This document shows, piece after piece, positions 32,742-43,200 of a stretch of 64,000 nt of DNA. Each line of letters opens with the position of its first letter. The stretch's first letter is position 1. Both the position numbers and the translations under genes were made by a program. The notes beneath the pieces are model-generated. The model worked only from the letters and a program-made list of their open reading frames with translations, searched no databases and had not been told where the DNA came from. Origin of the DNA: UMGS1696 sp045643285 (GTDB lineage: Bacteria > Bacillota > Clostridia > Oscillospirales > CAG-272); the NCBI GenBank assembly GCA_045643285.1, contig JAZUKN010000014.1, forward strand, positions 1 through 64,000. The letters run 5' to 3'.

Positions 32742-33698
32742 TCAGAACGTTACGACTTCTTCTTCGGGTGCGGTTGCCGGGGCGAGAGACAGTACCTCAA
32801 GTGCCGCCAGCTTTCCGCCCGGTTCTTCGCCGTAGATCGACGCATCGACCGACACGACCTTCGCCTTGACGTAATACCACGCCTTATTCTTGAACGTCAT
32901 ATTGTTCTTGACGTAAATGCTGATGAACTGGATATCGTTCGCACAGCAGGTCATCGCAAAGCGTCCGATAAGGAATCCGTTTGCGGCGACTGCGCTGATC
33001 TGTGCCGCCTGCGCGCGCATCGTCACCGTTTTGCCTTCGTACTTGTCCACGTTATCCATTACGTCAAAGTAGAACACTCCGAAATCCGCGTCGCTGACGT
33101 CTATCTCGTCTTTTGTGAGGTCGAACGGGGAAGCGTCGAACTGAGCGTCCATTGTGCCGTCCTCGTATTCGTATACGACCTGCACGCGCATATTCACTGC
33201 CTTTACCAGACTGCGGTACGCCATTTTCTTCGAGTCGTCCGTAAAACGGTTGAAGATCACTATATCCGAATTGCGGAACTGCTCAACGAGCATCGCGCGG
33301 AGGTTCTTTGAATAAGCATCGAACGTGGTCGAATCGACGGTCGTCATGATTTCGACGAGCTGCCACCCATCCGGATATACTATCTCAAGCGGCGCGTTTC
33401 CGTCCCACATTCCGTTGTATTCTATCGCCACGATGTCGGGCGCGTATTTCCGCTCAATGTCTTCGTACAGCGCGGAATTAAAGTCTTCTTCATCCTCGAC
33501 GGACACGAGCGTGACGTTTTTTTCGCGGAGATTTTTTTCGTCGTATTCTTCGATACCCTCTTCGCAGACGATCAGCACGATCTTTCTGCCGCCGCAGATC
33601 TGTCTGTTCTCGAAAAAGCGGTTTACCATTACGGTTTTGCCGGATTCAAGCAGTCCGTTGAAGAGGAAAACGGGTACTTCTCTCGGTTGTTTTTTCAT
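32742..33698 (-). CDS. CobW-like GTPase fused to a TIGR03943/YcgQ-like C-terminal domain
   Basis: 318 residues. The N-terminal half has a P-loop LLESGKTVM and a CobW-like fold without the CxCC metal motif. The C-terminal half (about 190-300: YFDVMDNVDKYEGKTVTMRAQ, GRFAMTCCANDIQFI) resembles the OB-like domain of the YcgQ/TIGR03943 proteins that pair with DUF318 permeases, with a CC dyad. It follows the His-rich CobW gene by 21 bases on the same strand, so the two probably act together in metal handling. AAGGTGTG precedes the ATG. Function is inferred from context only. Confidence 0.75.
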   Translation of the reverse strand: MKKQPREVPVFLFNGLLESGKTVMVNRFFENRQICGGRKIVLIVCEEGIEEYDEKNLREKNVTLVSVEDEEDFNSALYEDIERKYAPDIVAIEYNGMWDGNAPLEIVYPDGWQLVEIMTTVDSTTFDAYSKNLRAMLVEQFRNSDIVIFNRFTDDSKKMAYRSLVKAVNMRVQVVYEYEDGTMDAQFDASPFDLTKDEIDVSDADFGVFYFDVMDNVDKYEGKTVTMRAQAAQISAVAANGFLIGRFAMTCCANDIQFISIYVKNNMTFKNKAWYYVKAKVVSVDASIYGEEPGGKLAALEVLSLAPATAPEEEVVTF

Positions 33699-33719
33699 AT
33701 TATCACACCTTATAAAAAA

Positions 33720-34841
33720 TTACAGTCCGAACAGCTCGCAGAGAGCGTGCTCGTCGAGCTTTGTGCCGATGACGCAGAGTCGTCCCGTGTAGTCTGCGGA
33801 GCCGTCGCGGATCTCGTATTCGCCGGGCGTGAGGTCGAACTGGAGCCACTTGCCGTCCGTTGTTTCGACGATGCCCTTTGCGCGGATGATCACGCCGACG
33901 GGGTTTTCTTCCGCCGCGAGGACGGAGAGTGCCTTGTCGAGTGCATCGCGGTCGAACTTCTTCGGGGTTTCCTTGCCCCAGTTCGTGAAGATTTCGTCCG
34001 CGTCGTGACCGTGGTGGTGATGATGGTGGTGATGATGCTCGTGGTGGTGTTCGTCATCATCGTCGTCGTCATGGTGGTGGCAGTGGCATTCGTGTTCGTC
34101 ATCGTCGTCATCATCGTGGTGATGGTGGTGATGATGTTCATGCTCTTCGCCTTCTTCGTCGTGGTGGTGACAGCAGCAATCGTCGTCATCATCGTCATCG
34201 TGATGAGCGGCGGCTATTGCGGCAAGAAGCTCGGCGGCGAGGGAGTCCTGCTTTTCCATGGCGGTACGCATTACGTCGCCGGAGATCTCGTCCCACGGAG
34301 TCGTGATGATCGCCGCCTTCGGGTTGTGTTCCTTGATGAGTGCGACTACTGCTTCGAGCTTGTCGTCGGTGAGCTTTTGTGTGCGGCTCAAAATGATACA
34401 GCCGGCGTTTTCGATCTGGTCATTGAAGAATTCGCCGAAGTTCTTCATATACATTTTCGCTTTTGTCGCGTCGACGACTGCCGTAAAGCTCGACAGTACG
34501 GCTTTTCCGTCGGTGTCTGCGCCCTGGGCGGCGTGGATGACGTCGGAGAGCTTGCCGACTCCTGACGGCTCAATGATGATTCTGTCGGGAGAATATTTTG
34601 CGACGACTTCGGCGAGTGCTTCGCGGAAATCGCCTACAAGGGAACAGCAGATACAGCCGGAATTGATCTCGGACACTTCAATTCCGGCATCTTTCATGAA
34701 TCCGCCGTCGATGCCTATTTCGCCGAATTCGTTCTCGACGAGGACGAGTTTTTCGCCTGAATAACTTTCGGCGATGAGTTTTTTGATGAGAGTTGTTTTT
34801 CCGGCTCCGAGGAATCCGGAAATGATGTCTATTTTTGTCAT
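33720..34841 (-). CDS. CobW/ZNG1-type GTPase metallochaperone with large His/Asp-rich insert
   Basis: 373 residues. Walker A GFLGAGKT (9-16), the CxCC metal motif SGCICC (61-66), Walker B and SRTQKL guanine-region motif (151-156), and a C-terminal CobW_C domain. Between them residues about 213-280 contain roughly 30 His, five Cys and many Asp/Glu. Such inserts store or buffer zinc, nickel or cobalt. I chose ATG 34841 (GGAGG upstream) rather than the longer frame from 35030, which is unlike the family. Promoter at 34903-34931; I do not recognise a Zur box. Confidence 0.92.
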   Translation of the reverse strand: MTKIDIISGFLGAGKTTLIKKLIAESYSGEKLVLVENEFGEIGIDGGFMKDAGIEVSEINSGCICCSLVGDFREALAEVVAKYSPDRIIIEPSGVGKLSDVIHAAQGADTDGKAVLSSFTAVVDATKAKMYMKNFGEFFNDQIENAGCIILSRTQKLTDDKLEAVVALIKEHNPKAAIITTPWDEISGDVMRTAMEKQDSLAAELLAAIAAAHHDDDDDDDCCCHHHDEEGEEHEHHHHHHHDDDDDDEHECHCHHHDDDDDDEHHHEHHHHHHHHHGHDADEIFTNWGKETPKKFDRDALDKALSVLAAEENPVGVIIRAKGIVETTDGKWLQFDLTPGEYEIRDGSADYTGRLCVIGTKLDEHALCELFGL

Positions 34842-34902
34842 GGTTACGCCTCCGTAAAACCGAAACGGTCTTTTCTTTTGATGAAAATATTTTAACTTAT
34901 AC

Positions 34903-34931
34903 ATTCTATCACAAAATGTAAGGAAATGCAA
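34903..34931 (-). promoter_or_regulatory. Promoter of the CobW pair
   Basis: On the minus strand TTGCAT (34931-34926), 17-base spacer, TAGAAT (34908-34903). A short ACCG/CGGT hairpin follows in the leader. Confidence 0.7.
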
Positions 34932-34972
34932 GGATTTGGGAAAGAAAACGCCGTGGAGTTTTCCTTTTCCGC

Positions 34973-34996
34973 AAAATAAAAAGCGCAAACGCGCTT
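34973..34996 (-). terminator. Terminator of the NRPS-phosphatase-STAS operon
   Basis: AAGCGC facing GCGCTT with a four-base loop directly after the STAS stop, followed in the minus-strand transcript by TTTATTTT. Confidence 0.7.
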
Positions 34997-34998
34997 CT

Positions 34999-35301
34999 TT
35001 ATTTTTCCGTGATAATGATTTTTTTGTCAAGTCCCGTCAGACGGAAGATACTTGCGATCTCCGTACCGGCGTTCACCACCGAAAACCATGCGCCGATCTC
35101 TTTCGCTTTTCTGTGGCACGCCACGACCTGTCTCAGTCCCGACGACGCTATGTACTCGACTTTGTCAAAATCAAGCACTATCGACTTCGCTTCTTCGATC
35201 GCGTCGATCTCTTTTCCAAGCTCCGGCGACGATGCCGTATCGAGCCAGCCGTCAAGCGCGAGAGTGATCTTTCCGTCTTCGTTTGTCTTTGTGATCGTCA
35301 T
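34999..35301 (-). CDS. STAS-domain anti-sigma factor antagonist (SpoIIAA/RsbV-like)
   Basis: 100-residue single STAS domain. The phospho-acceptor serine lies in the conserved VEYIASSGLRQVV. When dephosphorylated such proteins bind and remove an RsbW-type kinase from its target. Its ATG overlaps the stop of the phosphatase/kinase gene (ATGA), so the substrate and both modifying activities come from one message. The target, usually a sigma factor, is not encoded next to it. Confidence 0.94.
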   Translation of the reverse strand: MTITKTNEDGKITLALDGWLDTASSPELGKEIDAIEEAKSIVLDFDKVEYIASSGLRQVVACHRKAKEIGAWFSVVNAGTEIASIFRLTGLDKKIIITEK

Positions 35302-37286
35302 TTTCTGTCACCTCCGAGATATTTTATCATTGTTAAAATGTTTTTGCCGTTCGTGTATTCGTAGTTGATCTCGTCGACCGCCGAGAACGCGATGAACCGC
35401 CCAAGACCGCCCATTTGAACGTCCGGATCGTAGTCCCCTGCTCCGACTCCTTCGCGCGGATCAAACTCTTTTCCGCCGTCCTCAAAGCGCATCAGTATCC
35501 TGTCGGACACCGCGAGACGGAAGCTGATCTTTTCTTTCTCCGCGTCTTTATCTTTGAACGCATACGACACGATATTGACGAAGCATTCCTCCGCCGCGAG
35601 ACACAGCTCAAGCTGTTTCTGTCTCGGAAGCGGAAGCGAAAGTATCGCATCCTTGATTTTATCAAACTCGCTCTGTTCCACGTCGAGTGACAGTTCCGTC
35701 GTGTCCTTTACGGTAAGCGAGAGCATCGTTATGTCGTCGTGCTGTTCACTGCCGTCCGCGAACTCATCGAGGGCATGGCTGACGTATCCGACAATATCTG
35801 GCGCGTGAGACGGGCGGAACGACGAAAGCAGCTCTTCGAGCCGTTTTTCGCCGAAGAAGTGCTTCTCGCTGTCGGTAGCCTCGGTCACTCCGTCGGTGTA
35901 GAGAAGCAGTGTTTCTCCCATTGAGAGCTGCTCGACTGCCGATGTGTATTCCTCTCCCTCAAATAAACCGAGGATCACTCCGTTTGCCTCAGAAAGAGTG
36001 CGGACGTTTTCACCCACGACATAGGGAAGATTGTGTCCGGCGTTCGAGTAGGTGAGCGTCTTCGTGCGGCTGTCGTAAATGCCGACGAACGCCGTAACGA
36101 ACAGCATTTCCGTATTGTTTGCGGCAAGCGCGGAGTTCGTTTTTTCGAGTATCTCGTCCGGAGGAAGATTCATTTTCGCATACTGATGAATGAGCGTCAG
36201 CGTCACCGCCATGAAGATCGACGCGGCGATACCCTTTCCCGACACATCGGCTATCACGGTCAGCACGCGGTTTTCGTCAAGCGGAACGTAGTCGTATAGG
36301 TCGCCTGCGACTTCGTTTGCCGGCTTCATCATCGCCGACAGCTCGTACCGCTCGTATATCGGCCTGCCCGTCGGCAAAAAACCCTTTTGGATGTTCGCGG
36401 CGACATCAAGCTCCGTTTCGCGTCTTTCGCTTTCACGGGTGAGCGCTTCGATATTCCGAAGATAGCTGCCGATGTTGTCGCTCATAGTGCCGAACGCATC
36501 AGCTATCATTGCAAATTCATCACTTTCGGTTCCGGCAAGCGAGATTTTTTCGCTCTTTCCTCCGGCAGCGAAGCTCGTCATCGCCTTGCTGAGTTTCTTC
36601 GCAGGTACGGATACCTGTCCGCGGATGACGAAATACATACTGATGCCCACGGCGGCGATCACGGCGGCGAGTGCCAGACCGATGATCAGAAAATACCTGT
36701 TTATCTCTCTGTATATTTCGATATTGTCAACGTCCACGCCGACAGATACACGGTTACCGTAGGAATCCTCAATGATCGTTTCGGTTATCAGCTCGTGACC
36801 GAAAAGCGACTTCGTGACGATATGCGAGAACTGCTTCTTGCCCATCCATAAATTAAGCTCTTCGGTCGTGTAATTGTTTTCCTTCACAAGACCGACAAAG
36901 TGATCGGGGTATTTTTCCTCCATTTCGGGATCTTTGTACGCCGCGCAAACATACTGAAATACGCCTCTATCCGGGTACGGCACCAGCACGAATGCGTAGT
37001 CGATATCGAACCACTCGCACATGAATTCACCGTAAGTCAGCGCGAGATCGTGGTATTCGGGCAAGATCGGCATTCCTGCCGTCTCATATTCGCCCTTGAT
37101 TATGTCGGAGTACATCGTGACAAGCTGTTCGGACGTTTTTTCGGTCTTTCGGCGGATTATGGTCGACACTCCGAAGTACGACGCGGCAAGAAGCACCGCA
37201 AGTGCAGAGAGCAGGATAAGCACAGCCCTCTGCGACACACGCGCGGCTATGGAATTATAGTGTTTTTTCTTACTTCCGTCTTTCAT
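35298..37286 (-). CDS. Membrane sensor SpoIIE/RsbU phosphatase fused to RsbW-like kinase domain
   Basis: 662 residues: TM1 (about 21-43), an extracellular sensing domain (about 44-197), TM2 (198-222), HAMP (about 220-280), SpoIIE-type PP2C phosphatase (about 310-525, with EVAGDLYD, ADVSGKG, TDGVTEA and HDDITML for metals) and an RsbW/SpoIIAB-type ATPase (about 535-660, N-box EECFVNIVSYAF, FEDGGKEFDP, GGLGRFI). It should both dephosphorylate and phosphorylate the STAS protein in response to an outside signal. I chose ATG 37286 (GGAGA upstream), which overlaps the NRPS stop as ATGA. Confidence 0.93.
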   Translation of the reverse strand: MKDGSKKKHYNSIAARVSQRAVLILLSALAVLLAASYFGVSTIIRRKTEKTSEQLVTMYSDIIKGEYETAGMPILPEYHDLALTYGEFMCEWFDIDYAFVLVPYPDRGVFQYVCAAYKDPEMEEKYPDHFVGLVKENNYTTEELNLWMGKKQFSHIVTKSLFGHELITETIIEDSYGNRVSVGVDVDNIEIYREINRYFLIIGLALAAVIAAVGISMYFVIRGQVSVPAKKLSKAMTSFAAGGKSEKISLAGTESDEFAMIADAFGTMSDNIGSYLRNIEALTRESERRETELDVAANIQKGFLPTGRPIYERYELSAMMKPANEVAGDLYDYVPLDENRVLTVIADVSGKGIAASIFMAVTLTLIHQYAKMNLPPDEILEKTNSALAANNTEMLFVTAFVGIYDSRTKTLTYSNAGHNLPYVVGENVRTLSEANGVILGLFEGEEYTSAVEQLSMGETLLLYTDGVTEATDSEKHFFGEKRLEELLSSFRPSHAPDIVGYVSHALDEFADGSEQHDDITMLSLTVKDTTELSLDVEQSEFDKIKDAILSLPLPRQKQLELCLAAEECFVNIVSYAFKDKDAEKEKISFRLAVSDRILMRFEDGGKEFDPREGVGAGDYDPDVQMGGLGRFIAFSAVDEINYEYTNGKNILTMIKYLGGDRK

Positions 37287-40200
37287 TGTTCGTCTCCGAG
37301 TTCGTTTATATCGAAATAATCGAGCGTCATTATGCTGTTTATCGCGCGGTCGAGGTATGCGTCGTCGACGAGCGGCCACGAGAAACCTATCCTGTACAGC
37401 ACGTTCGTCGTGAAGCGGTTGTCACAGTCGACGGCGTGCGCGTCCTTTATGTCGTATGCCGCAAGTCCGCCGAGCTTTGCGTTAAATCTGTCGTCGCCGA
37501 GCTTTTTACGGAATTCGTCGTAGTATACGTCGTCCTGTTCGGCGATTATCGTGATACCGTTGCGGTTGCAGGCATCGATGATCTTCATTTCGTCAAATCC
37601 GTAGCGGTTGTCGGCGTTGAACGCGGTGAAGCGGTCGTCCACTCCTGCGAGAAGCACGACGGCTCTTGCTGTGCAGTCGACGGGTGAGAAGCGCATCGGG
37701 TCCGTCATGTGGCTGATCGGGTACTTGCCCATTACGGAAAATCCACGGATGCCGGAGAGAAACATATTCGTCTCAAGGTTTGCCTGGAATTCGCCGTCCC
37801 TGTGCCGTCCCATGAGGTTGCCGACTCTTATTACCCGGCCTCTCATACCTCTTTCTATTGCTTCGAACATACAAAGCTCCGCATTGTACTTTGAGATAGC
37901 GTATTTGTTGTCCATGTCGTCGATCACGAACAGCTCGTTTTCGTGCATTCTTATCTGCTTTTCGTAGCTTTCGACTGTGTGGATTCCGGGAACGGACACC
38001 GTCGAGATCTGCACGAGGCGCGCACCTCTCTTTTCGCAGATCGAAATGAGGTTCTTCACGCCGCCGACGTTGATCCGTTTAAGAATATCGCTGTCGGAGA
38101 AATGCTTTACGCACGCCGCGCAGTTGATAACCGTGTCAAACGGTACGTCGGCGAGTGTATCTCCGAGAGAAGAATCCGTTATATCGGCTTCGATGAGCGT
38201 TATCCTGTCTCTGAGCGCGTCTTCAAATGCGTCGGAGAAGTAGTAGATGAGCATTGTCTTCAGTCTGGCGAGCGGACTGTCGTATTCCCCTCTGCGGACA
38301 AGGCAGTAAATATGTCCTTTTTCGGATTTTATGAGTTCTTCGAGAACGTGTATGCCGAGGAATCCGACCGCACCCGTGAGAAGCACGTTTCCGAGCGGCT
38401 CTCTCTTCACGTCCGCCGCATATTTTACGGTATTGTATTTCAGTGCGTCGCGCGTCTTTGAAGAGATATTGCCGTCGGCGGAATCGTCGTCCTGTTTTGC
38501 TTTTTTCGCCTTGCCGTCGCGCTCTTCGATGAATCCGGCGAGCATTTCGGGAGTCGGATTGTCGAAAATATCGCCGTACTTCACGTCTATCCCGTCGGAC
38601 ATCAGCATCATCGTGACCTTTGACGCGGACAGCGACGTACCGCCGTTCTCGAAGAAGTTGTCGTCGGCGTATACTTCGTCAAGCGAAAGGACGGACGAGA
38701 ATATCTCGCAGAGTCTTTCTTCAAGCGATTTCTTCGCGGCGCGTCTGCCCCTCTTGTCGGCGGATTTCTTTTTGATGTTCGCAGTTTCCGGAAGTGCTTT
38801 TTTGTCGATTTTTCCGTTAGGAGTAAGCGGAATGGCATCAAGCTGCATTATGACAGCCGGCACCATATAGTATGTGAGCCGTTCTTTCAGATGCTCCGTG
38901 AGCGCGTCGATGTCAGTCGGCTCGGAGGCAGTGAAGAACGCCGCGAGGTAGTCTTCTCCGCCGTTGTTGCGGACGACGACTTTAGCCTGCTTGACTGTGC
39001 CGAAAGAGCAAATCACCTTTTCGATCTCGTCAAGCTCTACTCTGAATCCGCGGAGCTTGACCTGGTTGTCGAGCCGTCCGGAGAATTCTATTTCCGCGTC
39101 TCGGTTCACTCTGACGAGGTCGCCGCTGTGGTACGCCCTCAGTCCGCGAAGCTCGGTAAACGCCGCGGCAGTCTTTTCGGGCAGCTTCACGTACCCTCGC
39201 CCGACTCCTTCTCCGCATATCATAAGCTCACCGGATGCGTACGGCGGAAGTATGTTGCCGTCGGTGTCGGTCACATAGAATCGGACGTTGCCGGTAGGTC
39301 TGCCGATAGTGATACCGTTTCCGGAGTGAAGCTCCTTCATTGAACAGCAAATCGAAGTTTCCGTCGGGCCGTAACCGTTTACTATCTGTAATTCGGATGA
39401 GGTCTTCTTCAGCGAATCGTAAAGCGACGGCGGGAACGCTTCCGCACCGGATACTATCGTTGTAAGTCCGCGTATCGCCTCTTCAAATTCCTTTACGCTT
39501 ATCGCGTTGTTGAGGAACGACGGAGTGCAGGTCATAAAGCGGACGTCGTTGTCTTTCATCAACTTTGCGAGTGCTATCGGGTTGTGTATTTCGTCCTCCG
39601 TCGCCATGACGACAGTCTTTCCGCGGTACAGAGCGAGATAAATCTCATACAGCGACATATCGAACGAGATCGAGCTTACGGCGAGCGACGCACCGCCATC
39701 TTTTCCGTCGGTGAAGAATCGGAGGACGAGCTGATCGGTCTCGACGAAGTTCGAGAAGTTCCTGTGCTCGATCATAACGCCCTTGGGAGTTCCCGTAGAG
39801 CCGGAGGTATAGATGCAGTAAGCGAGCGCGTCCGGCTGAACGTCGACATTCGGGTTCTCGCGGTTGTTGTTTTCGAGCAGTTCTTCAACGGTCAGCGTTC
39901 TGTACGGCTTTGTGTCGGCGAATAGATCGGGTTTTGCGGCTTTGATATTCTCCGTCGTGATGACGAATTTCGCCGACGCATTCGTGAGGCAGTAGTCTAT
40001 TCTTTCGTCGGGATAGGACGGTAGCATCGGTAAGAACGCGCCGCCGGATTTTTGCAGACCTATCTCGCATATCATGACTTCCTTTGTCCGCTCCAGCACA
40101 AGTCCGACTATATCGTCTTTGACGACGCCGAGAGAAACAAGCGAATTTGCGACGGCGTTCGCCTGACTGTTCAGTTCCCCGAACGTCAGTGATTCGCCTG

Positions 40201-43200
40201 CGGCGACAACGGCTGTTCTGTCGGGATGAAGAGCGGCTTGTTCTTTGATCACACGGTGTACTCTCTTGCCTGTAGTCTTCACGTCGGATGCGTTGAGAAC
40301 GGAATACGTCTCTTCCGCGTCATGCGACATCATCGAAACCGACGAGAGCTTTTCTGCCGTCATAAAGTTCTCAGCAACCGCGTCGACCGACGAAATAAGC
40401 GACTCAACGAGCCTGCGGCAGAACATATCCCTGCGGTAATCCGCAACGATGACGGGCTTTCCGGCGCGGATGTATACGTTCATCGAAATCGGCGACTTTG
40501 CGACGGACGGTGCGACGTCGATGACCTCCGCAGTCTTTCCGCAGAGTGAATCAAACGCGAACGTCTCGCCCTGATATACGAATATTATATCTGATCTTAT
40601 TCCGTATGCGCCGGACACCTCGGCAAACGATAAGAGGTCGTTCGACATATTGCCGAGAAGCTCAGTCTGAGTATCGCGGATGAGCTTTTCGGGAGCGTCG
40701 CCGCCGTTTATTTTTGCGTAAACGGGGACGGTCTTTACGAGCATCGTGACCGAGCCTGCGAGCCGCGAGTCACTGCGTCCGTTGTAGATCGTTGTGAAGA
40801 CTGTGTCTTCCCTGTGGATGAACCGCGCAAGGACATAAGCGAAAACGGAGTTCCAGAACGAGTTTGCCGTCACGCCGTGTTCGCGGCAGTATTTTTTGAT
40901 CTTTTCGTTGTCGACGGAGCATACTTTCTTTATGCTTCCGGCTTCTTTTTCGACGGTTTCAGGGCATTTTCCGGGCAGGCATTCCGCGTCCGCGCCTCTG
41001 AAAATGCTGTCGTAGTATTCCTTGGCGCGTGCGAGCCGGTCTGTTTTTCTCGCCTGTTCTTCGTCGAGCGCGGCTTCAAATCCTGTGTATGTTTCTTTTT
41101 CGACTTCTTCGCCGACATATGCTTTCGTTATATCCGAGAGGATTATGCTCTCGCTCGTGCCGTCGGAGATGATGTGATGAGCGTCGGTGAAGAAGTATTT
41201 TCCGCCGTCCGTTTCGTATATTGCGGCTCTGATAAGCGGTTCTCCGAGTAAGTTGAACGGCTTTACAAGCGCGGAGCTGTCGGGCAGGCAGGCGCACTTT
41301 ATGACGGGCACTTCGATTTCTGCGCCGTCGTTTCTCTTCGCTCTGACGTTGCCCTCGTTGTCGGTGAAAAGCACGGTCTTGACGTACGGATGAGCGTCAA
41401 GCGCAGTCTTCACGGCAGAGGCGAGCTTTTCGGAATCGACTGACTCGTCGAGCTTTATGAGAAGCGGCATATTATAGAGCACGCTGTCGGAATTCGAGAG
41501 ACATTCAATGAAAATGCCTTTCTGCGTCTCGGTTATCGGGTAGTCGGGGAAAATTTCGTATTCCTCTGCTTTTTCGGCGGACGAGACGAACTTTTCAAGC
41601 AGTCTGACCGTCGGATTTTCTTTTATGTCCGCGATCTTTATAACGCACGGGAACGCTTTCGAGAGCATCACGTTGAGCTTCACCGCGCCGATTGACGTAA
41701 GTCCTGCGTCGTAAATGTCGCTCTCTATGCCGAACGCCTTGTGTCCGATAACTTCGGCGATTATATCGTAAATCTTCTGCTGTGATCCGTTTTCGGGAGC
41801 TGTCATATCGGAAGACCGTCTTTCCGGCACGGGAAGAGCGCGGCGGTTGACTTTCTGATTCTGATTCAGCGGAATCTTATCTATCCTCATCGTGACAGCC
41901 GGCACCATGTACGGCGGTTTTTCGGCTCTGATGAAGTCTCCGAGCGCGCGAACGTCGATCTCACCGTCGGAAACGACGTAAGCCGCGATGAATTTTCCGC
42001 CTGCCGGATCGTCGAATGCCGCGACAGTTGCGTCCTTTACGCCGGGAAAACGTCTGACGACCTCTTCGACCTCCGTAAGCTCCACTCTGAATCCGCGGAC
42101 TTTGACCTGTGCGTCGCGTCTGCCGACGAATTGGAGATTTCCGTCGCCCATATATCGCACGATGTCGCCGGTGCGGTATACTCTTTCGTACCCTTCGCAG
42201 TCGTCAAACGGATTTGTACCGTATGCTTCTGCGGTCTTTTCAGGTCTGTTGAGATAACCGCGCGTGACGTGAGGACCTGCTATCCACAGTTCTCCCACTG
42301 CGCCGACGGGCAGAAGTGCGCCGCCCTTTCCGACGACGTACGCTTTGAGGTTGTCGACGGCTTTGCCTATCGGCACGTCTCTGTATCGCCCGTCAAGCGT
42401 GAATATCGACGTGATGACTGACCCCTCGGACGGACCGTATGCGTTGTGGAAAGCGAATCCCTCCGGCACGTCAAGCGGTATCAGCTTTTCTCCTGCCACG
42501 GTGAGGTGACGGAGAGTGCTCAGTCCGCCCATTTCGGCAAACTGCCTGCCGACCTGCATCGTCATGACGGTGTGAGTTATGCCGTTTTTGTTGAAATATT
42601 CGGCGAGGGCAGGGAAGTCGAGCCTTATCTCGTCGGAGATGATGTGCAGTTCCGCGCCGGACGTGACTGCCGGATACATATCGTAAACGTTTGCGTCAAA
42701 ACCGTAGCTTGCGTAAGCCGCGACGCGCGAATCCGTGCCGATGCCGTAGAATTTCTTTTCCCATTCCGTCGTGACTACGGTATTTCCATGCTCGAACATA
42801 ACGCCTTTCGGAACGCCGGTGGAGCCGGATGTGTATATCATCACAAACAGATCGTGCAGTCCGGGTGTCGGAAGCTGAATGTCCCGGAGCGTAACGTCCG
42901 ACTCTTCGAGCGAATCAAGCGACGAGAGCGGTATCCTCTGCCCGGTGTACTCTTCTGTTATTATTCCGTCGAGCGCGTCCGCGTAAATGACAGCCGCCGC
43001 ACGGGAATCTCCGATCATAAGATTCAGCCTCTCCGGCGGATAAGACGGATCGAGCGGCAAATATGCGCCTCCTGCCTTGAGTACGGCAAGAGAGCAGATG
43101 AGCATATACTCCGATCTCGGGATAAGCACGCCGACGACCTTTTTTCGTCCGATGCCGTTTTTCACGAGATATTTTGCTATCGTGTCCGTTATTTCATCGA

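Noticed and set aside
33890..34565. Thr/Met-rich and Val-rich frames across the His-rich region
   Set aside because: They come from reading the CAT/CAC/GAT repeats of the CobW insert in other frames or strands.
33699..35000. Longer start for the His-rich CobW protein at 35030
   Set aside because: The extra 63 residues are basic and unlike the family, cross the promoter, and overlap the STAS terminator; GGAGG marks the ATG at 34841.
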